Shown here: piece after piece, positions 26,805 to 36,800 of the stretch | Position numbering within the stretch: position 1 is the stretch's first letter | How the letters are laid out: the number at the start of each line of letters is the position of its first letter | NCBI GenBank assembly: GCA_046542255.1 | Contig: JBKHBT010000008.1 | Span: 1-64,000, forward strand | From: JBKHBT01 sp046542255 | Lineage (GTDB): Bacteria > UBP14 > UBA6098 > JBKHBT01 | Reading direction: 5' to 3' | DNA: 64,000 nucleotides | Notes under the pieces: model-generated | Database searches by the model: none | Seen by the model: only the letters and a program-made list of their open reading frames with translations | Told to the model about the DNA's origin: nothing | Made by a program: the position numbers and the translations under genes

Positions 26805-28921
26805 AAAATACTAAACTCGAAAATATACTATCAATATTATTGCCCCTTGTACTTCTCTATGCAGCAATCGATAATGGTGCATATCAGAAAGTACCTATGT
26901 TGGGTATTTCCGGGCTATTTTTAGTAGTCGCATTACTTTTAGTGATATCCAGACGCTCTTTGAAGCTTCCGCCCAAAATTATATCCATACCTTTTGCGAT
27001 CTTTGTAGCATTTATAGCGATTGGCATTTTCTGGTCGAAATCCATGAGTGGAACAGTAGAAGAAATTGCATATTTAGCTGGAATTTTCGCGGCCCTTTTT
27101 ATAACGATGCAACTAGAAGAAATCTCAAGCAAGAAAATGCATTATCTGATATTAGCTGGTGCTACCATTGTCATGATTATCGGATATGTTTATTATTTAA
27201 TGCCATTTTTGGGCCTTCTCAAAAGAAGCCATGATATGGTAAATTATTTTTTTGCAACTTTCTACTGGAAAAATCCCGCTGGTGGGTATCTGAGCATATT
27301 TTTTCCTATCATCTTTTTCGTTTTTCTATTTTCTGAGAAATATTCGATTCCAAAGCTTATCGCATTTATTCTTTTTGCAATTGCATTTATTCTTACTAGA
27401 AGCCGGGGAGCATGGCTTTCGCTTTTTATTTCCAGTGTAATTTTTATAATATTTATTCTTCTTAAAAAGCCTGCTATTGGTTCGAAGATATTCAAAAGGA
27501 TCAAAAAGAAGTGGATACTCATTAGCTTATCGGTTATTATAATTGCAATATCTTCGGTTTTATTGATCCCATCAGATTCGCAAAGACAGAAAGTAAATTT
27601 GGCAGACTCGAAATCAGAAATGCCTCAGGAGCGCTCATCGCAAGAGAGGCTGAAGATGCTGGATATGGGATTTAGAATTATCAAAGACCATCCTATGGGG
27701 ATTGGTGCTGGAGCATTTCTTATTGTCTATCCTCGATATCTCGAAAGCAGCTATTATCTATCGAAACATCTCCATAATCAATATATCCAATATACAGTCG
27801 AGACTGGGATAATCGGGGGTATTGCATTTTTTATGATGCTTCTGGGAATAGTGCTAATTTTCTATAAAAACCTCGATTCTGATAAGGACGAGTTCTATAT
27901 GGGAATAGTCATAGGCGCCACTGCCCTATTTCTTCATTTGGGCCTGGATTTCGATTGGACTTTTGCCGGAATATCTTTCCCACTATTTACTCTTATAGGG
28001 CTCAATCTTCGACAGAGCAAAAACTATATTGCTATTAAGAAAAATCTTTTTAAGTTTATATTGATATTTATCTTTGGAATATTTGCCTTGCTTTGCTTTT
28101 TGAATGTCTTCGCTGAAAACTCTTTCGAAAATGCACAATTGGATAATCAAAATTATGTTTTCAATATGCAAAAGGCGGTCAAATTTGCGCCCTGGAATGC
28201 TCTTTATAGATATTATCTCGGAAATCATTATCTTGAAATGGGAAAATCTAAAAAAGCCGAAGATTATATCGAGAAAGCATATAATATGCAAACCGAGATG
28301 GCTCAGGCCAATTACATCCTCGGCCAGATAAAATATAATAAGGGGCAGGTTGATCAAGGGATAGGATTGATAAAAAAATCGATAGAACTCGCACCATTTA
28401 GTGCTCCAGAGAATCAACTTCGGCTTGCTAAGATATTGATTAGTAGAAATAATATCGAAGAAGCCAAAAAATATTTAGAACACCTGACATCGAGTTTTTC
28501 ATCGGATCCCAGTACTCAATATACAGCAAAGTCCTATTCATATAGATATTATGTTGGACGTGCACATCTTGAACTGGCCAGGATTCTTCGTGATCAGGGC
28601 AATATGCAAAAGGCCCATCAGGAGCACTTCAAGGCCATGCAACTACTTAGGCCGAGAAAAAATGACAGGATAGCAAAAAAACTTGGTTTCGATACTTATG
28701 CTCCAGAATGGGTCGCTGTATCAGATTTTGAAGATCAAATTAAAGACAGCACACTCACAAGAGTAACCGGCATCAATGAAGTATATTATGATTTCTGGAA
28801 GGCAAAATCTCTGGTGAAATTTTACTATATCCATCGAGAAGATGCGTCCGACAGTTTTAAGGAATACGAGGCAAGATATAAATTGATTTTCGAGGACTCA
28901 ACATGGCAAATATCGAATTAG
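26801..28921 (+). CDS. O-antigen ligase/polymerase-like membrane protein with TPR tail
   Basis: 706 aa. The first ~440 residues hold about ten to twelve membrane helices, with the O-antigen ligase (Wzy_C/WaaL) signature SRGAWLSLFISS and, in the long outer loop, HPMGIGAGAFLIVYP and KHLHNQYIQYTVETGIIGGIAF. The HNQY-type stretch is where the family's catalytic histidine lies. After a further helix (about 405-425), the C-terminal ~270 residues form TPR-like helices (ALYRYYLGNHYLEMGKSKKAEDY and following). Such proteins join or polymerise lipid-linked glycans or attach glycans to proteins. The gene overlaps the next (kinase-fusion regulator) by 19 bp, an unusually intimate link between a surface-glycan enzyme and a regulator. 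Confidence 0.85.
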   Translation: MKNTKLENILSILLPLVLLYAAIDNGAYQKVPMLGISGLFLVVALLLVISRRSLKLPPKIISIPFAIFVAFIAIGIFWSKSMSGTVEEIAYLAGIFAALFITMQLEEISSKKMHYLILAGATIVMIIGYVYYLMPFLGLLKRSHDMVNYFFATFYWKNPAGGYLSIFFPIIFFVFLFSEKYSIPKLIAFILFAIAFILTRSRGAWLSLFISSVIFIIFILLKKPAIGSKIFKRIKKKWILISLSVIIIAISSVLLIPSDSQRQKVNLADSKSEMPQERSSQERLKMLDMGFRIIKDHPMGIGAGAFLIVYPRYLESSYYLSKHLHNQYIQYTVETGIIGGIAFFMMLLGIVLIFYKNLDSDKDEFYMGIVIGATALFLHLGLDFDWTFAGISFPLFTLIGLNLRQSKNYIAIKKNLFKFILIFIFGIFALLCFLNVFAENSFENAQLDNQNYVFNMQKAVKFAPWNALYRYYLGNHYLEMGKSKKAEDYIEKAYNMQTEMAQANYILGQIKYNKGQVDQGIGLIKKSIELAPFSAPENQLRLAKILISRNNIEEAKKYLEHLTSSFSSDPSTQYTAKSYSYRYYVGRAHLELARILRDQGNMQKAHQEHFKAMQLLRPRKNDRIAKKLGFDTYAPEWVAVSDFEDQIKDSTLTRVTGINEVYYDFWKAKSLVKFYYIHREDASDSFKEYEARYKLIFEDSTWQISN

Positions 28922-31900
28922 GAACAAGATACGAAATATTAGAACAACTTGGAGAAGGTAGTTTCGGAAGGGTTTATAGAGCCTTCGATGGACATCTGGA
29001 AAAAGATGTCGCCATAAAAGTTCTAAAAAAACAGCATATTGAGACAATCAGCATCGATAGGCTCAAAAGGGAATTCTATATTCTCGGCAAACAGAATGCG
29101 CCGAATCTTATCGATGTTTATGATTTTTTCTCGGATGAAGAAAAGTCCTATTTTACAATGGAGTACATCGATGGAAGCACTTTAGATGGGTATATCAAAA
29201 AAGAGAATGATGAATATAAACTGCTCGAGAAACTCATGGAGCTTTGCTCTGGCCTCGAATATATTCATGGCCGTGGAATTGCCCATAATGATTTGAAGCC
29301 AGAGAATATTTTTTGCGATGAAGATTTTCTCAAGATATCTGATTTTGGCCTGGCTTCCAATGCCGACGGCAATCGAGGGGTATCGGGCAGTTTATCCTAT
29401 ATCGCCCCAGAAAGATTGCTTGGCCAGGACAGCGGTATTCTGGCAGATATCTATTCATTAGGTATTATCATTATCGAGGTGCTCACTGGCAATAACCCTT
29501 TCCATACTGAAAGCCCACAGCAAACGCTGAGAAATCAACTTGAATTAGAATATGAATTACCAGAAAATGGTGTTTTCTCTAATAGTCATTTTCGTAAGAC
29601 TATAAAATCATTGATTTCTAAGGACCCATATCTAAGGCTATCAAGTGCATACTTTGTAAGACTCGAAATTGCCAGAATTTTAGGAAAGTCTCTTCAAAAA
29701 GAAAGTTTGGATGGAAATATTGCGATTGGCCCAATGCTTGTCGAAAAGCAAATCGAGAATGTGGCCAAAACTCTCGAAAATCTCAAAGGCAAGGAATACA
29801 TAAAACTAATTATCAAAGATTCCAGCAGATACAAAGGATTCCTTAAAGAGCTGGATAAAGCCCTTCAAATCAAGAACTCTGAACTACTGACTCTCGATGA
29901 TATGGATTTAGTTAAAAAGAAACTGATTAATCATGCCGCCGAAAATAAAGACATAGCCCAAAAAGTTTATGAATGGATAGCTATGTCAGAAGATAAATCA
30001 TCTACTCGAACAGATATTATACTCGCTTTTGCAGATATTATCGAAACTTATTCCAAACATAATCCGATAGTTATCGATATGGTTAATTGCGATGATGAGA
30101 TTCTCGTAAAAAGAATGAAGCGCCTCCGACAAAGAGGCAAAATCGTTCTTCTCTGCGATGAAGGCAACAATATAATCAAAATAAGTGAATTCGATTACGA
30201 TGAGATTTGTAATTATATAAAATCTATTCTAAATCCAGCTGGTAATCTCAAGGCTATGGTAAAATATATTTCGCAAAAAACCAACGGCTCTCTTATCAAA
30301 ATCGACCAATTACTTAGATCATTGGTGAAAAATAATTACCTAAAACAGACGATGAGAGGCTGGGAATTTGAGATGCCAAAGTTGGAAATCAAACTTGAAG
30401 ACCTTAGCCAACTATCAGATTCAGAAAAGAAGCTTATCCAAATTCTTGCTATAGTCTCTGATCCTATGCCAAATCGACTTCTACGGCAATTATTCGATAG
30501 CGAAATCGAGCTTTTAAGCACAATTCACAGCCTTTTGCAAAGAGGCTTCATAACCGAAAAAAAGTCAGATATGCAGAGCAAATATTCTCTGTCTGACGAT
30601 AAGTTTACTTCAAAAATAATGGATGATATTCCCAGAAAAATCATAGAGGAGACTGCAAATATCATTTCTCGAACAAAGTCTTTAGAGAACATCTGGTATG
30701 TAATAGAATTAGAGCTTTATAATCTTTTAGATGATAATGTCACAGCCATCGAAAAATCCAATGAATTACTTAAAAAATTGCGCGATGAACACGACTTTTA
30801 TGCAGCAAAACGCGTATTTATCCTGCTTGCAAAGATCTATCAATCTCGAGAGCTTTTTAAACATGCTCTCAAAAACCTAAAGAAAGCCGGCCTCATGTGC
30901 AAATATCTCGGAATTTACGAGGATGGCTTAAAACTCTATAAAAAAGCTCTGGAATACTCACAAAATTTGGATGACCAAAAACAGTATTTGAGTATCCTAA
31001 ATGACATTGGCGTTATTTTCTTTGAAATGGGCGAAATAGAAAATGCCCTCGAATATTATCAGGAATCAACTATGATAGCCGAGAAAGAAAATGATGAAAA
31101 ATCGAAATTACGAGGCTATTCAAATATTGGGATTTGCTATTTTATGCTCCAGCGTTATCGCGAAGCAGATAATTTCTATCAAAAAGCCAAAATTCTTGCA
31201 GCCGATAGCAAAAACGACAGGATGAATGCCGTGGTCTCTTTCAACTGGGGCGTGCTAAAAACCAATAGGTATGAATATGAAGATGCTGTCCAATTATATG
31301 AAGAAGCGCTTAATATTACTAAGATTCAAAAAATCAAAAGATTGGAATTTGAAATTCTTCTCGATCTCAGTTGGTTATACTTCCGGGAAGGGCATATACG
31401 ATTGTCGGATAGATATTTCAATATGGGAAAAGCCAAAAAAGATATCCGCCAAATACCATTCTGTAGTTTCTTATTCACTCTATTTGAGATCAAGAAGGCT
31501 ATTTGGAATGGCCGAATCGATAAACTCGAAACTCTTTTTGAGCAAGCAGAAAAATTCTATGGCCGAGTCTCTTATAAACTACAGAGCGATTTGTCAAGGC
31601 TCTTTATTCTGGTAAAATGGGAGTATCCAAATCTTTTGAAAAAGTTCGATTTCGCAGAATTGCAATCTCATTTCTCGGTTTACAAAGCCTTATTAGATTC
31701 CAATGTTACTCTCGATACACTCCTCTCTGGATGGCGAAAGTTATTGAGTTATGGCGATAGCTGGGGGGCTACTGCTCTTGCAATAAAAGTATCTAGAACA
31801 AGGCCACCGGGGATTATCATTTTAGAGGATGTACTCAATCATATGAAAATGAACGATACCTACTTAAAAGGCCTACTCCATCTTGAAATTGGACAAAAAA

Positions 31901-33537
31901 TGCTAAAAAGTGAAAAATATGATGAAGGTATCGAACACCTGAAAATGGCACGAGTCTTTTTCGGAAAATGCGGTAATAGCAAAATGATCGCAGAAGCCGA
32001 TCAATTCATGACAGATATCAAAAAACGTGAAAGCCACCTAAAAGCAGAAGACACCATTGCCCTTCTAGAAATCATCAATTCCATAATTCAAAATCTCGAT
32101 TTCCACAAAACACTTAGCAATATCCTAAACGAGGTAATGAAACTCTCGCAAGCCGACAGGGGAATCCTATTTCTGAATGATGAAGGCAAAATGAATATCG
32201 AGATAGCAATGGATAAAAAAGGCAATTCTATCGATAATAAAAATATCCGGTATTCCCGATCGATTTTACGCGAAACCATCGAGAGCAAACAACCCCTTTT
32301 TCGAGAGAGCGTTATTGAGGATGATGAGCTATCATCGCGCGAAAGTGTGGTGGATTTGGATATAAAGATGGTCTTGTGCGTACCCTTGGTTTTCCAGGAT
32401 AAATTGGTTGGCGCAATGTACACCGATGCTGGAGTCGGTAGCGAGATTTTCTCCAGCGAGAAAAGGAATATTTTGGTTGCCATGGCCAAATCTGCAGCTA
32501 TTGCTTTAAATAATGCCGATCGTTATGCCCTTTTGAAACAAGAAAAGACAAATCTGGCAAATAACTTCATCGATAAATATAGCTCTCATAATATAATTGG
32601 TAATTCCGAGCCAATGAGAAGGCTCTATCATAGGATGTCTGTTGTTGCGCCACAGGATATTTCCTTGCTACTCACAGGTGAGACCGGAACCGGTAAAGAC
32701 CTGATCGCAAGAACTTTGCACAATGAAAGTCCCCGAAATGAAGCTCCTTTTATTGCTATAAACTGCGCTGCAGTGCCAGAAAATCTTCTTGAAAGTGAAT
32801 TATTTGGCTACGAGAAAGGCGCATTCACCGGAGCTACATCATCCAAACCTGGTAAGTTCGAATTGGCTGATGGAGGCACGATTTTCTTGAATGAAATTGG
32901 CGAAATGCCGGCCCTATTACAGGCTAAGCTACTAACTGTACTCGAGAATCAAACATTCCAGCATCTTGGCGGAACAAAGGATATTAAAGTAGATGTCAGA
33001 ATTATTGCTGCAACCAATCAAAATTTGCGTAAGTGTATTCAAGATGGAAATTTTCGCGAGGATCTTTTCTATCGCCTTTCTTCGATAACATTGGAAATTC
33101 CACCCCTTAGAGAAAGAAAAACCGATATTCCGAAATTGATTTCGCATTTTATCGAAATAGCCGAAGATGAAACCGGCCGCAGTATCAAGGGCATAAAAAA
33201 GCAAGCCCTTCAAATAATGCAAAACTATAAATGGCCAGGCAATGTCCGTCAATTAAAAAATGCTATCGAAGAAATGGTGCTTTTTGCAGAAGAAGGTTTT
33301 CTTAGAGTCGAGGACATTCCTTCCTATATTGAGCCAAACACTAAAATGAACCAGTTAAATTCCAATATACCTGTAAATTATGCTGAACTAAATATTCACA
33401 AAGCTAAACTCGAAAAAGAAGCGATACTAAAAGCCTTAGAACGCAATCATTGGAATATCTCACAGACTGCTCGAGAATTCGGAATTCATCGCACAAGACT
33501 ACATCAGTTGATAAACAAATACAACCTTCGCGAGTAG
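28903..33537 (+). CDS. Ser/Thr kinase fused to TPR, GAF and sigma-54 activator domains
   Basis: 1544 aa, cytoplasmic. (1) Protein kinase (about 10-275): GEGSFG loop, AIK with Lys40, HNDLKPEN about residue 128 (HRD replaced by HND, a non-RD kinase with the catalytic Asp kept), DFG about 147. (2) About 285-600: resembles the AAA/STAND ATPase of PknK/MalT-like proteins, but the P-loop is lost. A Walker-B-like strand PIVIDMVNCDDE remains. (3) About 610-1040: TPR helices. (4) About 1050-1200: GAF (LSQADRGILFLND). (5) About 1225-1460: sigma-54 AAA+ with TGETGTGKD, GAFTGA and Walker B IFLNEIGEMP, where Asp is replaced by Asn. (6) Fis-type HTH at the end. The ATG has GAGG 7 bp upstream. A -24/-12 promoter lies just downstream, so the next gene is its likely target. 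Confidence 0.9.
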   Translation: MANIELGTRYEILEQLGEGSFGRVYRAFDGHLEKDVAIKVLKKQHIETISIDRLKREFYILGKQNAPNLIDVYDFFSDEEKSYFTMEYIDGSTLDGYIKKENDEYKLLEKLMELCSGLEYIHGRGIAHNDLKPENIFCDEDFLKISDFGLASNADGNRGVSGSLSYIAPERLLGQDSGILADIYSLGIIIIEVLTGNNPFHTESPQQTLRNQLELEYELPENGVFSNSHFRKTIKSLISKDPYLRLSSAYFVRLEIARILGKSLQKESLDGNIAIGPMLVEKQIENVAKTLENLKGKEYIKLIIKDSSRYKGFLKELDKALQIKNSELLTLDDMDLVKKKLINHAAENKDIAQKVYEWIAMSEDKSSTRTDIILAFADIIETYSKHNPIVIDMVNCDDEILVKRMKRLRQRGKIVLLCDEGNNIIKISEFDYDEICNYIKSILNPAGNLKAMVKYISQKTNGSLIKIDQLLRSLVKNNYLKQTMRGWEFEMPKLEIKLEDLSQLSDSEKKLIQILAIVSDPMPNRLLRQLFDSEIELLSTIHSLLQRGFITEKKSDMQSKYSLSDDKFTSKIMDDIPRKIIEETANIISRTKSLENIWYVIELELYNLLDDNVTAIEKSNELLKKLRDEHDFYAAKRVFILLAKIYQSRELFKHALKNLKKAGLMCKYLGIYEDGLKLYKKALEYSQNLDDQKQYLSILNDIGVIFFEMGEIENALEYYQESTMIAEKENDEKSKLRGYSNIGICYFMLQRYREADNFYQKAKILAADSKNDRMNAVVSFNWGVLKTNRYEYEDAVQLYEEALNITKIQKIKRLEFEILLDLSWLYFREGHIRLSDRYFNMGKAKKDIRQIPFCSFLFTLFEIKKAIWNGRIDKLETLFEQAEKFYGRVSYKLQSDLSRLFILVKWEYPNLLKKFDFAELQSHFSVYKALLDSNVTLDTLLSGWRKLLSYGDSWGATALAIKVSRTRPPGIIILEDVLNHMKMNDTYLKGLLHLEIGQKMLKSEKYDEGIEHLKMARVFFGKCGNSKMIAEADQFMTDIKKRESHLKAEDTIALLEIINSIIQNLDFHKTLSNILNEVMKLSQADRGILFLNDEGKMNIEIAMDKKGNSIDNKNIRYSRSILRETIESKQPLFRESVIEDDELSSRESVVDLDIKMVLCVPLVFQDKLVGAMYTDAGVGSEIFSSEKRNILVAMAKSAAIALNNADRYALLKQEKTNLANNFIDKYSSHNIIGNSEPMRRLYHRMSVVAPQDISLLLTGETGTGKDLIARTLHNESPRNEAPFIAINCAAVPENLLESELFGYEKGAFTGATSSKPGKFELADGGTIFLNEIGEMPALLQAKLLTVLENQTFQHLGGTKDIKVDVRIIAATNQNLRKCIQDGNFREDLFYRLSSITLEIPPLRERKTDIPKLISHFIEIAEDETGRSIKGIKKQALQIMQNYKWPGNVRQLKNAIEEMVLFAEEGFLRVEDIPSYIEPNTKMNQLNSNIPVNYAELNIHKAKLEKEAILKALERNHWNISQTAREFGIHRTRLHQLINKYNLRE

Positions 33538-33653
33538 TTATTAATTTTTACATATAGTTACTTATTATTACATATGCTACAAAACAAGGCATAAGGGAAT
33601 TAAACCAAGAAAACAAGGGTGGGATGGCTATGACTGTTATATTTTATTACATA

Positions 33654-33716
33654 AGTTACCGTTTTTGAGTTACCACTAAGACAACTCGTCATTACCTATA
33701 TCCTTGCTATTCAAGG
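33654..33716 (+). promoter_or_regulatory. Candidate upstream activator/operator sites
   Basis: AGTTACC occurs twice as a direct repeat (33654-33660 and 33668-33674, 14 bp apart) and AGTTACT once more at 33556-33562. A perfect palindrome CCTTG-CTATT-CAAGG lies at 33702-33716, 12 bp before the -24 box. These sit where enhancer sites of a sigma-54 activator would be expected. Binding by the regulator encoded just upstream is inference. Confidence 0.4.
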
Positions 33717-33728
33717 CTTTAATGGTTT

Positions 33729-33745
33729 TTGGCATGTTAGTTGCT
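33729..33745 (+). promoter_or_regulatory. Sigma-54 (-24/-12) promoter
   Basis: TTGGCATG-TTAG-TTGCT matches the sigma-54 consensus (YTGGCACG-N4-TTGCW) at all the key bases, with TGGCAT and TTGC exactly five bases apart. Transcription would start near 33755, about 48 bp before the ATG at 33804, leaving room for the AGGAGG ribosome site at 33792-33797. It is the only match of this quality seen in the intergenic stretches of the window. Confidence 0.75.
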
Positions 33746-33803
33746 CTATTTTAAGTGGGTTTGAAAAGTTAATTTTAAAAGGGAAATACTTAGGAGGTAT
33801 GAA

Positions 33804-36800
33804 ATGAGAAACCTGTCAAAGTTAAGCTTGCTGCTTTTGTTTATTGCGGCACTTGCTTTTGCGCAATCGGACACTATTCCACCGCATGTGGTCAACACAA
33901 ATCCATTGGACGGTGCAACCGGAGTAGATACCTATGCGCCCGTAATTTTTAATATTGCCGATGACCCTTCAGGGTCCGGCATAGACACATCCAGTATAGA
34001 TATGCTCTATTCTTTCGGCGATGATACTGTCGTTGTCGAACCAACTATCTCACCAGCTGGAGCATACGACGGATGGTCTGTTACTTATGAGCACACCGAT
34101 CCTTTTACTTCTGGCGAAGAATATACTTTTGGTATTCATTTTGCCGATAATGCTGAAAATGAAATGTTTGGCTTCATCACATTCACTACCAGAGATGACA
34201 CGCCGCTTGAAGATGTCTGTGAACCTATTGTATTGGAATTTACAGATACATCTGAATGTTTGGCACCCGATGCAGATTTGGTCTTCCAATTGGACGATCC
34301 AATGGGCCCAGATTGCCCGGATCCTTCTGATATCAACCCGGAGACAATTCATTTCTGGATAGACGGAGTCGATCATACGGATGAATGTTCAATCAGTCCG
34401 GCGGGATATCATGGTTTTATGGTAAACTGGGATGCCCCATACACATTCGATCCAGGAACGACTGTTGAAATCGGTATCGATTGCGAGGATTATGCTGGCA
34501 ATTCAATGGAACAAGCATTTTTCTATGATATATGCGAAGACACTCCTGTTGACGAATGCCCGCCAATTATTGCCGGATGGTATCCGGATTCCTGTGTTTC
34601 ACCGACTGAACCAATTGGCATATTTGTCGATGACCCCCACTCGGATGAATGCCCTGTAACATCCGGTGTCGATCTTCATTCGATTTCCGTTACTGTCGAT
34701 GGTGAAGATGTAACAAGAAGTCTTTATATTATTGGCGAAGGCCCATATGGTAGATATATTGAATGGAGTCATCCAGGATATGTGCTTCCTGCTGGAGAAT
34801 CTATCGAAGTTTGTGTTCATGCAGAAGACATGGCTGGACACATTGTCGATAGCTGCTGGATTTTTGAAGTTTGTGACGATACTCCTACAATAGATGATTG
34901 CCCACCGGTTGCTGAATGGGATATCGAGCCTGGTTCAAGATGTATTGAAAGCGATGAGGTCATAGGCGCTGTTATTGCAGATATCGATACTGCATGTGAA
35001 ACTAATTCCGGCGTTAATCCCGCAACAATACATGTCGATAGCGATATCGGCGGCAGTTGGCACGAAGTTACAGCCGAATGCGATATCTATGCAATTCCGG
35101 GAACACCTGGTTTCTATCAGGTAAATTGGAATCATGACGATGCAATATTTGAGCCTGGAGATGTAATTGGAATATGTCTCGAGGCTGCCGATTTCGATGG
35201 TAATGTATTATATGAATACTGCACTGAATATGAAGTCTGCGAAGAAGCTGTAGATTCCTGCCCACCTGAAATTGTTGAATGGATGCCTGATCCAGAAACA
35301 TGCCTTGAAGGCGGCGATGAAGTAGCTATCCATATGGTCGATCCCTTCGAAGGCGATTGCCATCCCAGCGATATCGACAATGAAACCGTTTCGGTTACCG
35401 CCAATGGTATCGATGTTACTGGGGATTGCATGTTTACACCTACTGGCGAACATCATTTATGGGTCGATTGGCATCTTCCTATGGATCCAGGTGCAACATC
35501 TTATGAGATTTGTATTGCTGCTTCCGATTTCGCTGGACTATGGGTTGAAGAATGCCAGACTTATACCGTTTGTGAAGATACAGTTACACCTCCGGAAGAT
35601 GAATGTCCACCTGAAGTAGTGGAGTTTACAGATACAACAAGATGCATCCGCCCCGAAGATAGAATTTTCTTACAACTTGTCGATCCAATGAATCCTGATT
35701 GTCCGGATCCTTCGAATATCGATCCTTCGACAATTAATTTCTGGATCGATGGCGTAAACAGAACAGCAGATTGTACGATAGAACCTGCTGGAAGTCATAG
35801 CTATATGGTAACATTCGATGACATAGCTTCACTAACTCCGGGATCGGCTATCGAAGTCGGGATCGATTGCGAAGATTATGCTGGCAATGCCATGGAAAGG
35901 CCATTCCATTATGAAATTTGCGAAGCTCCTGTGGATGAGTGTCCGCCACTGGTTGTCGAGATGTATCCTATTGGAGATGATTGCGTTCCTGCAATGACCG
36001 ATGTCGGCTTTGTGCTACGTGATGATGATGCTGCTGAATGCTTTGTAAGTGGTATTAATATGGAATCCATCGAAGTCTCTTATGGCGATGCTATTGTCCC
36101 TGAAGATGAACTTAGAATGTGGACCTATGGCGATAATGTTACTGTGGAATGGTTCCATGACGGTTTCGAGCCTGGCACTACTTATGAGGTCTGCATCTCT
36201 TTAGAAGACAATGCTGAAAATCATATCAGCGAATGCAATACATTTACAATTTGCGAAGATGATACAATAACACCACCAGATACTACCGATGATTGCCCAC
36301 CAAGAATAGATTGGGCAATGGAGCCTCTCGAATGCTACCCTCCAGATTTAGATATTGCAGCAGTGGTCATAGATGATAGCTATGAATGTAGATATCATAG
36401 CGGAGTTGATCCTGAAGCTCTCAGTTTCTGGGTCGATGGTACTGAAATTGGTGATGTAGATATTCATGAACTACCAGGTATTCCAGGAGCATGGGGTTTA
36501 CGTTGGGAACATGACCCTCTCGAACATGGCACTACATATAGTATATGCATTGAAGCATCAGACCTGGCTGGAAATATCACTGAAGATTGTATTGAATACA
36601 CAGTTTGCGAAGATGACACAATAACCCCCCCCGACTCGACAGACGATTGTCCACCTGTAGCTGTAGAAATCTATCCACCCTCGGAAGATTGCGTTGAACC
36701 AGATGTCATAGTTGGTTTTAATATAGCGGATCGTCCTACGGAAGATTGCTTTGCAAGCGGAATCGATATAGAATCGATAGAGTTATTCAATGGTGAAACT

